Source of the DNA: Candidatus Dormiibacterota bacterium
GTDB lineage: Bacteria > Chloroflexota > Dormibacteria > Aeolococcales > Aeolococcaceae
Reading direction: 5' to 3'
Assembly (NCBI GenBank): GCA_019245575.1
Contig: JAFARE010000002.1
Span: forward strand, 21,706-85,705
DNA length: 64,000 nucleotides
The notes under the pieces were generated by a model. The model had not been told where the DNA came from, did not search any database, and saw nothing but the letters and a program-made list of their open reading frames with translations. The translations under genes and the position numbers were made by a program. Positions 7,833-17,096 of this stretch are shown one piece after another (positions within the stretch are counted from its first letter, which is position 1; the number at the start of each line of letters is the position of its first letter).

Positions 7833-9281
7833 TCACTCGGCGACGGGGAGCGCCACGGGGTGGTGATCGCTGTCCAGCACCGCCAGCCGGCGCCAGCCGA
7901 GCGTGCGGATCGCGACGCCGAGGAGCAGCAGGATCACACCCAGTGCGGCCACCGCGCGGCCGACGCCGACGAGGTCGGCGATCACGCCGGCGAGCAGCAG
8001 CGGCACCGCCACCGCCGCGTTGATCACGGTGAAGATGCCGCCGAAGATGCGGCCGCGCGATTCCGGCGTCGTGCGCTCCTGGAGGACGGTGAACGCGGGG
8101 ATGAGCAGCGCTCCCAACGCGCAGCCGAAGATCAGCGCCAGCAGCACCGCCACCGGCGTCATGAGCCCGAACGCGCCCGCGTGACGCAGCACCTCCGGCA
8201 CCACGCCCATGATCGTCAGGGCGACGCCGGCGGTGAGCACGGCCGCCACGAACGTGATCGCACGCGGGAAGTTGGGACGCGTGCCCAGCGCTGCCGCGGT
8301 CGCCACCAGGCCGAACGTCGCCGGAACCAGCACGATGTACGTGTCCTGGTCGGAGCGCGACAGCACCTTGACCATGTACGCCGGGCCGAGCGCGAAGACG
8401 GTGAACACGATGATCAGCGCGAGGGCCAGCTGGTACAGGCCGAGGCGCAGCGCCGCGCTGGCACGCAGGATGGTGAGTCCTTCGCGCAGCTCGCGCAGGA
8501 TGTTCGGCGACTGCGTGGTCTCCCCGCGCACAGCGCGCAGGTTGGTGCCCACGCGCCACACCGCCAGCCCGGCGATGCCGAACAGCGCGGCGGCGATGTA
8601 GAACGGCGCGAAGTTCCCCAGGAAGGCGATGGCCAGCGTGGCCGCGGGAACACCCAGCACGAGCGTGAGGATGACCGTGGTCATGAACAGCGACGTCGCC
8701 TCGGTGATCTGGTTGCGCGACACCAGTGACGGGATGCTCGCAGCTTCCGCGGGCGCGAACACCTGGCCGGCAGAGCTGAACAGCAGCGTGATTACGATCA
8801 GCGGCCATGCCTGGCCCTTCAGTCCCGGGATGATCTGCGCCAGAGGTATGAGCAGCACCAGCGCGCCGCGCACCAGGTTGCAGGCCACCATCAACGTGCG
8901 CTTGTCATGCCGGTCCGCGTACACGCCGGCGGGCGCGCTGAGCACGACGCTGGGCAGCGTGTATGCGATGAGCACCGCCGACTGCAGCGAGGCGCGGCCG
9001 CTCAGCGTGTACATGAAGATGAGCAGCGTGAACATGAGGAACTTGTCGGCCAGCTGCGACGCTGCCTGGGCGGCCCACAGGTAGCGGAAATCGCCACGGC
9101 GGAGCACCGCGATGAAGCCCTCGCGGTCCTGCGGATTCGGAGGAACGGCCGGCCTGGTCGCGTGCAGCGGGGCGCGCACCTCCACCGCCTTGGGCACCTT
9201 GCCGTGCGCCTTGGCTTGCGGGGCGCCCTGCGGGGAGCTGGTGGCCGCGGGGCGAGCCGCGGGGACCTCCGAGTCGCTCAC
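7833..9281 (-). CDS. MFS transporter (MFS_3/DHA3-like permease)
   Basis: A 482-residue inner-membrane permease. The first ~60 residues are a Pro/Ala-rich cytoplasmic extension. About 12 hydrophobic helices follow, with the motif-A loop APAGVYADRHDKRTLM between helices 2 and 3. It resembles the drug/solute exporter-like MFS_3 group, but the substrate cannot be assigned. GTG 9281 overlaps the TGA of rsmA by four bases (GTGA) and has GGGGAG upstream, so it was preferred over an in-frame start at 9338 deep inside rsmA. It is the last long gene of the run that begins at aroC. Its length is normal apart from the N-terminal extension. Confidence 0.88.
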   Translation of the reverse strand: MSDSEVPAARPAATSSPQGAPQAKAHGKVPKAVEVRAPLHATRPAVPPNPQDREGFIAVLRRGDFRYLWAAQAASQLADKFLMFTLLIFMYTLSGRASLQSAVLIAYTLPSVVLSAPAGVYADRHDKRTLMVACNLVRGALVLLIPLAQIIPGLKGQAWPLIVITLLFSSAGQVFAPAEAASIPSLVSRNQITEATSLFMTTVILTLVLGVPAATLAIAFLGNFAPFYIAAALFGIAGLAVWRVGTNLRAVRGETTQSPNILRELREGLTILRASAALRLGLYQLALALIIVFTVFALGPAYMVKVLSRSDQDTYIVLVPATFGLVATAAALGTRPNFPRAITFVAAVLTAGVALTIMGVVPEVLRHAGAFGLMTPVAVLLALIFGCALGALLIPAFTVLQERTTPESRGRIFGGIFTVINAAVAVPLLLAGVIADLVGVGRAVAALGVILLLLGVAIRTLGWRRLAVLDSDHHPVALPVAE

Positions 9282-10177
9282 GCGCTCTCCCCTTTCGCGG
9301 CCGTCATCCGGCTCACCGCGCCGGCCAGACGCTGCCATTCATCGAGATCAAGGGTACCCGGGCGCCGCCCGGGTTCAATGGCCGCGTCGTCGAGAGCCCG
9401 GCTCGCCGCCGCGGCATCGCCCTCCAGAGCGTGGGTCAGTCCGTGGCGGATCGTCTTGCGCCGCTGCTGGAACACCGGCCGCGCCAGGTGGATGAGCCGG
9501 GCGCGTTCCTGTCGGTCCAGTGCCGCTCCTGGGCATACGAGGATCACGGCGGAGTGAACCGCGGGCGGTGGCACGAATGCCGCCGGGGGAACGTCGCGAA
9601 CCCGCTCCACGGTCGCCAGCGAGCGCACCGCGAGCGTGGCCAGGCTCCAGTCGCCGGCGGTCGCCGCCAGCCGCGCCGCGACCTCACGCTGCACGAGGAA
9701 CGCGGCTCGCTCCGGCGGGGACGGCAGCTCGAGCAGATGTCCGAGCAGCCTCCCGGTGATCCGATAGGGAAGGTTGCCGGCCGCCAGCCACGCGCTGTTG
9801 ATGCCAAACTCGGCCGGATCAAGCTGGCGCGCGTCGGCGCGCACCACGTGCACATTCGAGCGCCGGCGCTGCGTCATCTGCGTGGCGCGCACGCAGGCGG
9901 GATCGACATCGAGCGCGATCACCGACCCCGCCAGCGCGGCCAGCGCACCGGTGAGCGTGCCGACGCCGCAGCCGATCTCGACGACCGTGTCGCGTCCTGA
10001 GGGCTGCAGCGCGCGCACGATGCTCTCCAGCGCGTCCTGGTCGACGAGGAAATGCTGCCCCAGGCGGCGGCTGACGCGGAGGCCGGCGCGGCGCGCCACG
10101 GCGCGCACCGTCGCCGGGCGGGTCAGGTCCAGGTCCGGCGCGCCCGGGGCCGCGAGCTCAGACGCCGCCACCCGCAT
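9278..10177 (-). CDS. rsmA: 16S rRNA dimethyladenosine transferase RsmA (KsgA)
   Basis: Dimethylates two adjacent adenines in helix 45 of 16S rRNA using S-adenosylmethionine. RLGQHFLVD lies near the N-terminus, the SAM-binding loop is EIGCGVGTLTGAL, and the catalytic motif IV is NLPYRITGRLL. The C-terminal helical domain includes FQQRRKTIRHGL. About 299 residues, normal for the family. ATG 10177 is given; GTG 10171 is equally possible, since the GGAGG site is only 2 bases from the ATG but 8 from the GTG. Either start lies inside the end of tatD. The pairing of tatD with rsmA is common in bacteria. Confidence 0.95.
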   Translation of the reverse strand: MRVAASELAAPGAPDLDLTRPATVRAVARRAGLRVSRRLGQHFLVDQDALESIVRALQPSGRDTVVEIGCGVGTLTGALAALAGSVIALDVDPACVRATQMTQRRRSNVHVVRADARQLDPAEFGINSAWLAAGNLPYRITGRLLGHLLELPSPPERAAFLVQREVAARLAATAGDWSLATLAVRSLATVERVRDVPPAAFVPPPAVHSAVILVCPGAALDRQERARLIHLARPVFQQRRKTIRHGLTHALEGDAAAASRALDDAAIEPGRRPGTLDLDEWQRLAGAVSRMTAAKGESA

Positions 10178-10964
10178 CGCCTCCGATGCCGAACACGGCG
10201 CGGGCGGTCGCTGCGGTGGCGGCGCGAACGGCGTCGTCGTCCTCACCACGCAGGGCGGCCACCGCGGCCGCGGTCACGGCAACCCGCTCCGGCAGGTTGA
10301 CGGTGCCGCGATGCGGAGCCGGCGCGAGGAATGGCGCATCCGTCTCCACCAGGTAGTCGCCGGCGCCGGCTGCACGAGCCGCATCGCGGATCGTCTCCGC
10401 GTTCTTGAACGTGACGATTCCCGCGAATGACACGGGGAAGCCTGCCTGCACCGAGCGCCGCGCATGTTCCGCGTCGCCGGTGAAGCAGTGCATCACACCG
10501 CGAGACCCGGGCACGGCGGCGATGCTCCCGAGCACCTCCGCATGCGCGTCACGGTCGTGCACCACCACGGGTTTGCCCTGGTCGCGCGCGAGCTCGAGCA
10601 TGAGGCGAAAGGATTCGCGCTGCACCTCCACCGGCGTCTCGTGATAGCCGGGACGGAAGAACAGATCCAGCCCCACCTCGCCCACCGCGACGGCGCGCGG
10701 ATGGCGGAGCAGCTCGGCGAGCGCGTTCAGCTCAGCGGCGCCGGGCGAACGCGGCTGCTGCGGGTCCCAGCCGACGGTGAAGTACACCGCAGAATGCTGC
10801 TCGGCGATCTCGCGATTGCGATCGCTGTCCTCGAGGTTCACACCGACGCTGATGATGGCCTCGACGCCGGCGGCCTGCGCACCCTCGAGCGCCCGCTGCA
10901 GCAGTCCCCGCTCCTGCAGCAGCACGAGGTGGCAGTGCGAGTCGATGAGCGCAGTCGAGCTCAA
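10158..10964 (-). CDS. tatD: TatD-family metal-dependent DNase
   Basis: A 268-residue TIM-barrel hydrolase implicated in 3'-5' DNA/RNA processing and repair. Metal ligands are visible: IDSHCHL (HxH), Glu in VGEVGLDLFF, His in VVVHDRD, His in GVMHCFTGD and Asp in LVETDAPFLAP. TTG 10964 overlaps the rsmI stop by four bases and places DSHCH close to the N-terminus as usual in the family. A GTG at 10985 would add seven residues. It lies in the rsmI-tatD-rsmA order seen in many Gram-positive genomes. Confidence 0.93.
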   Translation of the reverse strand: MSSTALIDSHCHLVLLQERGLLQRALEGAQAAGVEAIISVGVNLEDSDRNREIAEQHSAVYFTVGWDPQQPRSPGAAELNALAELLRHPRAVAVGEVGLDLFFRPGYHETPVEVQRESFRLMLELARDQGKPVVVHDRDAHAEVLGSIAAVPGSRGVMHCFTGDAEHARRSVQAGFPVSFAGIVTFKNAETIRDAARAAGAGDYLVETDAPFLAPAPHRGTVNLPERVAVTAAAVAALRGEDDDAVRAATAATARAVFGIGGDAGGGV

Positions 10965-11644
10965 GCAGCGACCAGCACCGTGCACTCGCCCCGGGGTGGC
11001 CGCGCAGCCAATGCGACGGCGAGCTCACCCGCGGTGCCGCTGTGGTACTCCTCGTGCACCTTGGTCAGCTCGCGCGCGATCACGACCTCGCGATCGCCCA
11101 GCAGCGGCGCGGCAATGCGCAGTGTTCGCGCGAGCCGCAGGGGTGATTCGTAGAACGCGACGGTGTTCCCCAGCGCCAGCGCCGCTTCCAGGACGCGCAC
11201 CAGCTTCGACGGCGTGCGCGGCAGAAACCCGAGAAACGAGAAGCCGCTGCCTGCGAGGCCGCTGGCGGCGAGCGCCGCCACCACCGCCGACGGGCCGGGC
11301 ACGCTGACGACCCGATGACCGCGCTGGCGCGCAGCCCGAACCAGGGCCGCGCCGGGATCACTCACGACCGGTGTGCCCGCGTCGGTGCACAGCGCGAGGG
11401 TCTCGCCCCGGTCGAGCCGCTCCAGCAGTGCCGGCACGCGGCGCATCTCGTCGAACGCAGGCAATGAGACTGTGCGCGCCGAGATGCCGTGCGCGCTCAG
11501 CAGCGCTCGGGTGCGGCGCGAGTCCTCGGCCACAACTGCGTCGCACTCGCGCAGCACGCGCAGCGCACGCAGCGTGATGTCCTCGAGGTTTCCGATCGGT
11601 GTGGCAACAACCGCGAGGACACCACCGCCGTCACCAGTCGTCAT
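10961..11644 (-). CDS. rsmI: 16S rRNA (cytidine1402-2'-O)-methyltransferase RsmI
   Basis: A tetrapyrrole-methylase-fold enzyme that 2'-O-methylates C1402 in the ribosomal P-site using S-adenosylmethionine. The N-terminus VVATPIGNLEDITLRAL is diagnostic. AEDSRRTRALL, CTDAGTPVVSDPG, VPGPSAVVAALAASG and FYESPLRL follow in family order. The protein is 227 residues, slightly shorter than the E. coli protein because the C-terminal extension is missing. ATG 11644 puts TPIGN at residue ~14; the long upstream extension has the composition of a dinG shadow and was dropped. It overlaps the dinG stop by 14 bases. Confidence 0.95.
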   Translation of the reverse strand: MTTGDGGGVLAVVATPIGNLEDITLRALRVLRECDAVVAEDSRRTRALLSAHGISARTVSLPAFDEMRRVPALLERLDRGETLALCTDAGTPVVSDPGAALVRAARQRGHRVVSVPGPSAVVAALAASGLAGSGFSFLGFLPRTPSKLVRVLEAALALGNTVAFYESPLRLARTLRIAAPLLGDREVVIARELTKVHEEYHSGTAGELAVALAARPPRGECTVLVAA

Positions 11645-14393
11645 GCGCCGATTCTGCCACGGCATCGGGCACCGCCCCGTCCTTGACGAAGCGCGCCACC
11701 AGCTGCGGCACCTCCTCGAACGGCGCGCCGGCGCGAGCCGCCGGCGGCAGCGCTCGCAGGAACACCTCGCCGTAGTCGCGCGTGGCAAGGCGCTCGTCAC
11801 ACAGGACGACGGCGCCCCGGTCGGTGCTGCTGCGAATCAAGCGACCGAATCCCTGACGCAGGCGAAGCACCGCCTGCGGCAGCACGTACTGCGTGAACGG
11901 GTCACGCAGGCCCTCGGTGCGAGCGCGCACCAGGGGATCGGTGGGCACGGGAAACGGCAGCTTGTCGATGAGCACGCACTGCAGCCGGTCACCGGGGACG
12001 TCGATGCCCTCCCAGAACGAGCTCGTGCCCAGCAGGACGGTGCGCGGATCGCTGAGGAAGCTGGCCAGGATCTGGCGCCGCGTCCCGTCGATGCCCTGTC
12101 CCAGCAGCGCGACACCCCGCTGCTCCATGCGGTCGTGCAGCAGCGCGTGCACGCGGCGCAGCGGCCCGTAGCCCGTGAACAGCACGAGGGTCCTGCCACC
12201 CAGCTCCTCCGCGATGTGCTCCACGAGCTGCGCGATCACGTGCTCGTGCTGCGGGTCGTCGTAGCTGGGCACCCCCTCACACACCACGCAGAGCGCCTGG
12301 TGGAGGTAGTCGAAGGGCGACGACAGCGCCAGCTCCTCGGCGGCATCGCCGATGCCCACACGGTGGCGGATGAAGTCGAAGCTCCCGCCCACCGTCAGCG
12401 TCGCCGACGTGAGCACGCTGCTCTCTGTGCTGTCGAACACGAGCTCACGCAACGGCTCGGCCACGCTGACCGGCGCTTCATGCAGCTCCGACTGCTCCGC
12501 GCGCAGCTCGAGCCAGCTGACGAAGCCAGGGCGCGGGCGGCACACGACATGGTCGACGGTGGCCGCGACGCCGCGCAGCGCAGCCGCCGCGAGCGACATC
12601 TCGTCCGCGGCGGCGCCCGGCTGGGGCAGCAGATCCTGCTGCACCGGCGCAGCCTCACGCGCGCCGTCGAGCGCGGCCGCCGTCTCGAGCATCGCGCTCA
12701 CCGCCTGGCGGCCGACGCGGAGCACGGCGGCGAACCGCGGGTCCTGGCGCACAGCATCGCTGAGTCCGATACGGCCGTTTCCAGGATGCTCGCCGCCGAG
12801 GCGCTCGGCCACGAATCCCTTCACGTCCCCGAACAGGCGCTGCCCCGCCTCCCGGCACCGGCTCAGCGCCTCGGCGAGCTCTGTTTCGGGTCGGACCGGA
12901 AGGCGGTCGATGACGAGCTGCAGCCCGGCCCCCCGCGCTGAGGAGCCCAGCTGCTCGGTCGCGGTCGCCTCCAGATGGTGCGCCTCGTCCACGACGAGGG
13001 ACTGGTATGACGGCAGCACCTGTCCCTGCCGTTCCGACGCGGCCAGCAGCAGCGCATGGTTTGTGACAACTATGGCGGCATCAGCGGCGGCCGCTCGCGC
13101 GGCGACCATGTGGCAGCGTCGCGTTGCCCAGTTGGCGCAGTACGTGCCCAGGCAGTCGTCCGTGTCGGACGCAATGACGCTCCACAGCTGCTGTTCCTCG
13201 GCGGCGAGGTGCAGCTCGGCGCGGTCGCCGGTGCGCGTCTCAACCAGCCACACCAGGACCTTCAGCTTGAACCGGATCGCGTCAAGGCCCTCCTTGCTCG
13301 CGCCGTCGTCCGCCTGGCCGAGAAACCGGTGCCAGCGGCGCAGGCTCACGTAGTGGTTGCGTCCCTTGAGCGAGGCAACCGGCAGACTTCCCGGTACGAG
13401 CGCTGCCACGGCCGGCAGGTCGCGGTCGGCCAGTTGCTCCTGCAGGTTCACCGTGTGCGTCGCGACCACGGCGCGCTGGCCGCCGCGGGCGGCCCAGAGG
13501 GCGAGTGGAACCAGGTAGCCCCTCGACTTGCCGACACCGGTGCCGGCCTCGACGAGCAGGCGACGGCGGCGCTCCAGCGCCTGGGCCACGGCCCGGCCCA
13601 TCTGCACCTGCTGCTCGCGGTATTCGTGGACCGTGCCGTCCCCGCCCATCGGCTCGGCGAGCACCCTGGCGGCCGCTTGCTCCAGCGGCAGCCGCTCGAG
13701 GCCGCGCACGCTCGCGGCGGAGGGCTCAACCGGCTCCGCGATGGGAGCCCCGTACGCCGCGACGTGATCGGGTGCCCCGCGCCCGCGCACCATGCCGCCG
13801 AAGAAGGCGGCCAGAGGCCATTCCGCCTGCTGCGCCACGCGCCGGACCTCTGCGAGCACCGCCGCCGGCAGGCCCTCAGCCAGGGAAACGAGCAGCCGGA
13901 AGAGCTCGCCGGTGGTCTCCGCGTCGCTCAGGGCGCGGTGCGGGCGGTCGTGCCGCAGTCCGCGCATGCGGCTCAGCGCGGGCAGGCCGTGGCTGGCTGC
14001 GCTCGGCAGGAGGATGCGGGCCAGCTCGAGGGTGTCGAATACCATCCGGCCGGCGAACGCTTCCGGCACGAGCGCGCGGCAGAACTGCAGGTCGAACGCG
14101 CCGCCGTGCAGCACCAGCGCGGCGCCCTCGCAGAAGTCAGCCAGCTGCGCGATCCCCTCCAGCGGGCTCGGGGCGCCCCGCACGTCCGCGTCCGTGAGCC
14201 CCACCAGCCGCTGGATCGCCAGCGGGATGGGGATACCAGGATCGACCACCAACTCGAGCTGTGCGGTGCGGCGCATGGCGGCGTCGTACCGCACGGCGCC
14301 GATCTCCAGCACGCGGTCGGTCTTGGGGGAAAGACCCGTCGCCTCGAGGTCGAAGGCGACCAGCTGGTCGAACCGCCCGGCCGCCAGGATCAC
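11631..14393 (-). CDS. dinG: DinG-type helicase with N-terminal DEDDh exonuclease domain
   Basis: A 920-residue DNA-repair protein. The N-terminal DnaQ-like 3'-5' exonuclease (~1-170) begins with FDLEATGLSP (catalytic Asp/Glu) and ends with HRALSDAETT (His/Asp). An XPD/DinG superfamily 2 helicase follows: Walker A VEAGTGVGKSRGYLVP, DEAH box LVVDEAHHLEAT and motif VI LRQGFGRLIR. A cysteine cluster (DDCLGTYC...RRC) lies where DinG/XPD proteins hold an iron-sulfur cluster; three Cys are close together and the fourth is not obvious. This exonuclease-helicase architecture is typical of Firmicutes-type DinG. GTG 14393 overlaps the plsC stop by four bases. Confidence 0.93.
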   Translation of the reverse strand: MILAAGRFDQLVAFDLEATGLSPKTDRVLEIGAVRYDAAMRRTAQLELVVDPGIPIPLAIQRLVGLTDADVRGAPSPLEGIAQLADFCEGAALVLHGGAFDLQFCRALVPEAFAGRMVFDTLELARILLPSAASHGLPALSRMRGLRHDRPHRALSDAETTGELFRLLVSLAEGLPAAVLAEVRRVAQQAEWPLAAFFGGMVRGRGAPDHVAAYGAPIAEPVEPSAASVRGLERLPLEQAAARVLAEPMGGDGTVHEYREQQVQMGRAVAQALERRRRLLVEAGTGVGKSRGYLVPLALWAARGGQRAVVATHTVNLQEQLADRDLPAVAALVPGSLPVASLKGRNHYVSLRRWHRFLGQADDGASKEGLDAIRFKLKVLVWLVETRTGDRAELHLAAEEQQLWSVIASDTDDCLGTYCANWATRRCHMVAARAAAADAAIVVTNHALLLAASERQGQVLPSYQSLVVDEAHHLEATATEQLGSSARGAGLQLVIDRLPVRPETELAEALSRCREAGQRLFGDVKGFVAERLGGEHPGNGRIGLSDAVRQDPRFAAVLRVGRQAVSAMLETAAALDGAREAAPVQQDLLPQPGAAADEMSLAAAALRGVAATVDHVVCRPRPGFVSWLELRAEQSELHEAPVSVAEPLRELVFDSTESSVLTSATLTVGGSFDFIRHRVGIGDAAEELALSSPFDYLHQALCVVCEGVPSYDDPQHEHVIAQLVEHIAEELGGRTLVLFTGYGPLRRVHALLHDRMEQRGVALLGQGIDGTRRQILASFLSDPRTVLLGTSSFWEGIDVPGDRLQCVLIDKLPFPVPTDPLVRARTEGLRDPFTQYVLPQAVLRLRQGFGRLIRSSTDRGAVVLCDERLATRDYGEVFLRALPPAARAGAPFEEVPQLVARFVKDGAVPDAVAESAHDDW

Positions 14394-15043
14394 GCCGCCG
14401 GCGGAGCGCCGGACTGCCGGCGCCGGTCATCGCCGGGGAGCAGCGCTCGGACGCGGGCCATCATGAGATCGGTGGCCGCCTGGTGGCCGAGCGGGCGGCC
14501 GGCATCATCGATGTCGGGAACTGCGAACGGCTCTCCGATGACGATGCGCACCGGCGCCCGGCGCGGGATGATCGCTCCACGGGGCAGCACGCCATCGCTG
14601 CCGGCAGCGGCCACGGGCACGATCGGCACCCGCGCGTGGCGGGCGATGAATCCGGCGCCCGGGTGCGCCCGCCCTCCGGCGGCGCGATCGGCCCGCGTGC
14701 CCTCGGGATAGACGACCAGAAGGTGGCCGCGGCGGAGCACGTCCAGCGCCTGGCGCAGCGCCGTCCGGTCGGGGCTGTCACGCACCACGGGGAAGGTGTG
14801 GCAGTGACGGAACAGCCACCCCGTGACGCGGCGGCGAAACAGCTCGCTCTTGGCCATGTAGTACACGTCGAGACGCGGGATGTGGATGCCCAGCATCACC
14901 GGGTCGATCGCGCCCACGTGGTTGCCCACCAGCAGCGCGGGACCGCGGCGCGGCACGTGCTCAAGTCCTTCGATGCGCAGGCGCTTGCCGAGCACGACGA
15001 CCGTGGCCACGCGCACCGCGGCCCGCATGAACGCGTAGATCAC
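14390..15043 (-). CDS. plsC: 1-acyl-sn-glycerol-3-phosphate acyltransferase
   Basis: A 217-residue membrane-associated acyltransferase of phospholipid synthesis. It has motif I GNHVGAIDPVMLG (the catalytic His-Asp pair as NHxxxxD), a downstream Arg region and motif III VVYPEGTRADR. An N-terminal hydrophobic stretch (VRVATVVVLGKRL) may attach it to the membrane. GTG 15043 overlaps the stop of the rluB-cmk fusion. The cmk-plsC order is frequent in actinobacteria and Firmicutes and supports the call. Confidence 0.93.
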   Translation of the reverse strand: MIYAFMRAAVRVATVVVLGKRLRIEGLEHVPRRGPALLVGNHVGAIDPVMLGIHIPRLDVYYMAKSELFRRRVTGWLFRHCHTFPVVRDSPDRTALRQALDVLRRGHLLVVYPEGTRADRAAGGRAHPGAGFIARHARVPIVPVAAAGSDGVLPRGAIIPRRAPVRIVIGEPFAVPDIDDAGRPLGHQAATDLMMARVRALLPGDDRRRQSGAPPAA

Positions 15044-16482
15044 GGCGGCACGAGGCCTGCGGCGGCACAGCGCTCCAGCGCGATGCGCACCATCTCCTCG
15101 ATGCCGTTCGTCTCGGTGTCGATGACGAAGGCGTCAGGCGCCGGGCGGAGCGGCGCCGCGGCGCGGGAGCTGTCGGCGCGGTCACGCGCTCCGACCTCGA
15201 CGCTCATGTCGCCGAGGCCACTGCTCCCTCGCCGCGCCAGCTGCCGCGCACGCCGGGCGACGCGCACGTCCTCACCGGCCTGCAGGTAGAGCTTCACCGG
15301 CGCTGCGGGGAAGACGACCGTGCCGCAGTCGCGGCCGACGGCGACCGCACCGCGGCGCGCCAGCGCACGCTGCGGTTCGAGCAGCAGGCTCCGCACTCGT
15401 GGCTGGGCGCTCACCGCCGCCAGCATCGCCGCGTGGCGAGGCTCGTGGAGCTCCGCCGCCGCGATGGGGCTTCCGTCGATGCGCACCTCGTTGCGTGGCG
15501 GGTCCACTGCTGGGATGACCTCGATGCGGAGGCCGCGAGCCAGGGCGGCTATGCCGCCGGCGTCACCCGCCTGCAGCCCGGCGGAGGCCGCGGCGACCGC
15601 CACCGCTCGGTAGAACAGGCCGGTGTCGATGAACGGCAGCCGCAGCTCGGCGCTGAGCCGCTCGCCCAGCGTGCTCTTGCCGCTGCCGGCCGGCCCGTCG
15701 ATCGTCACCACGCGTTCCGCCGGAGGGGCGCCGGACCGGTGGCCGTTCTCCTGGGGGTCTGTTTGCAGGCCGGCAGCCCGGCGAAGCTCGCGCTGCTCCC
15801 GGGACGTCAGCGGCCGCGAGGCCCCCTCGGGCAGGTCGCCCAGGGCCACGGGGCCGACCGCCACGCGCGCCAGGTCGGCGATGCCGAGGCCGGCCGCGGC
15901 GCAGAGACGCCGCACCTCACGCTTGCGGCCCTCGCCCATGACGATATCGAGCTCTCGCTCCGTCCCGGCGCGTTGCACCCCGTGGGGGCGGGCCCAGCCG
16001 TCATCGAGCTCGGCGCCGCGGCGCAGCGCGGCCAACACGGCGTCGCTCACCGGCCGGTCGGCGCGGACCCGGTAGCGTTTGACCACGCCGTACCGCGGGT
16101 GGGTCAGCCGGTGCGCCAACTCCCCGTCGGTCGTCAGCAGCAGCAGACCCCGGCTGTCGGTGTCGAGCCTGCCCACCGGGACGAGTCCGGGGACCGCGGC
16201 AACGAGGTCCATGACGGTCGGCCTGCGCTGGGGGTCGCGCCGCGTGGTCACCACCCCCGCGGGCTTGTTCAGCGCCAGCGTCACGGTCGCGGCAGCCGGG
16301 GTCACGAGCCGCCCGTCGACGGCGACCGAGTCGGCCTCCGGGTCGACCACCGCGCCGATCGCGCCGGGTCGGCCGTTCACGGTGACGCGGCCCGCGCCGA
16401 TCAGCGCGTCGGCGCTGCGCCGCGACGCGAAGCCGCGCCGCGCCAGGTAGCGGTTGAGGCGCTCCCCCTGACCGGTGGTCAC
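15040..16482 (-). CDS. Fusion of RluB/RsuA-type pseudouridine synthase and cytidylate kinase
   Basis: One continuous 480-residue frame encodes two enzymes. Residues ~1-240 are a RsuA-family rRNA pseudouridine synthase: S4 domain (LNRYLARRGFASRRSADALI), catalytic Asp in GRLDTDSRGLLLL (D107), then GRKREVRRLC. After a ~15-residue linker comes cytidylate kinase, with P-loop IDGPAGSGKST (~261-271), DTGLFYRAVA, the NMP-binding insert and GRDCGTVVFP. The family usually has GRDIGTVVFP, so one Cys substitution is present. In many genomes rluB and cmk are adjacent separate genes; here the stop and restart are gone. No internal frameshift is seen. It overlaps scpB (GTGA) upstream and plsC downstream. 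Confidence 0.93.
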   Translation of the reverse strand: MTTGQGERLNRYLARRGFASRRSADALIGAGRVTVNGRPGAIGAVVDPEADSVAVDGRLVTPAAATVTLALNKPAGVVTTRRDPQRRPTVMDLVAAVPGLVPVGRLDTDSRGLLLLTTDGELAHRLTHPRYGVVKRYRVRADRPVSDAVLAALRRGAELDDGWARPHGVQRAGTERELDIVMGEGRKREVRRLCAAAGLGIADLARVAVGPVALGDLPEGASRPLTSREQRELRRAAGLQTDPQENGHRSGAPPAERVVTIDGPAGSGKSTLGERLSAELRLPFIDTGLFYRAVAVAAASAGLQAGDAGGIAALARGLRIEVIPAVDPPRNEVRIDGSPIAAAELHEPRHAAMLAAVSAQPRVRSLLLEPQRALARRGAVAVGRDCGTVVFPAAPVKLYLQAGEDVRVARRARQLARRGSSGLGDMSVEVGARDRADSSRAAAPLRPAPDAFVIDTETNGIEEMVRIALERCAAAGLVPP

Positions 16483-17096
16483 GTGGCGCCGGCGCGGGCC
16501 AGCGCGTCGTCGAGCACATCCGCCGCGTCGCTGTCGCCCAGTGGGGGCAGATCGCCCACCCGCTCCAGGCCGACGATCTGGAGGAAGCGGAGCGTCGTGC
16601 CGAACAGCCGCGGGTGGCCGGGCGTGTCCTGCCGCCCGACCTCGGCCACCAGGCCGCGATTCTCGAGGTGTTCGAGCACCGCCTCACAGTTGACTCCGCG
16701 GATGGCCTCGATCGCGGCCCGGGTGACCGGCTGCCGGTAGGCGATGATCGCCAGCGTCTCCATAGCGGGGCGGCTGAGCCGGCTCGGACGCTCCGGGTTC
16801 AGGGCGCGCTGCACGGCCCAGGCGACCTCGGGCCGGGTGACGAGCTGGATCGCGTCCCCGTGGCGCTGCAGCATGAGGCCGCGCCCGCGCAGGTCGCGCG
16901 CCAGCACGTCGGCAGCGGCGCCGACAGAGGACGGGCTTCGACCCAGGATCTCGCCGGCCTCTGCCAGCGTGACCGAGCGGCTGAGAGCGAAGCACAGCGC
17001 TTCCAGGGCGGGGGCGAGATCCTCGGCCTCCGCGTCGGCGGTCATGGCGGGCACGACGGCCCTGCCGAACACGTCGAGCACCGGGCCGTCATCCAC
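16479..17096 (-). CDS. scpB: Segregation and condensation protein B
   Basis: A 205-residue tandem winged-helix partner of ScpA in the SMC-ScpAB condensin, which compacts and segregates the chromosome. LEALCFALSRSVTLAEAGEILG begins the first winged helix. The hallmark LSRPAMETLAIIAYRQPVTR and AIRGVNCEAVLEHLENRGLV follow, with LFGTTLRFLQIVGL near the end. GTG 17096 overlaps scpA by 8 bases; a start at Met18 would also be possible. The recN-scpA-scpB-rluB order is conventional. Confidence 0.94.
   Translation of the reverse strand: MDDGPVLDVFGRAVVPAMTADAEAEDLAPALEALCFALSRSVTLAEAGEILGRSPSSVGAAADVLARDLRGRGLMLQRHGDAIQLVTRPEVAWAVQRALNPERPSRLSRPAMETLAIIAYRQPVTRAAIEAIRGVNCEAVLEHLENRGLVAEVGRQDTPGHPRLFGTTLRFLQIVGLERVGDLPPLGDSDAADVLDDALARAGAT

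Noticed and set aside
7390..8729. Plus-strand frames crossing the structured repeat and the MFS gene
   Set aside because: They start inside the repeat interior and continue antisense to the MFS transporter. Similar peptide fragments in the two repeat copies reflect the shared repeat DNA, not a protein family.
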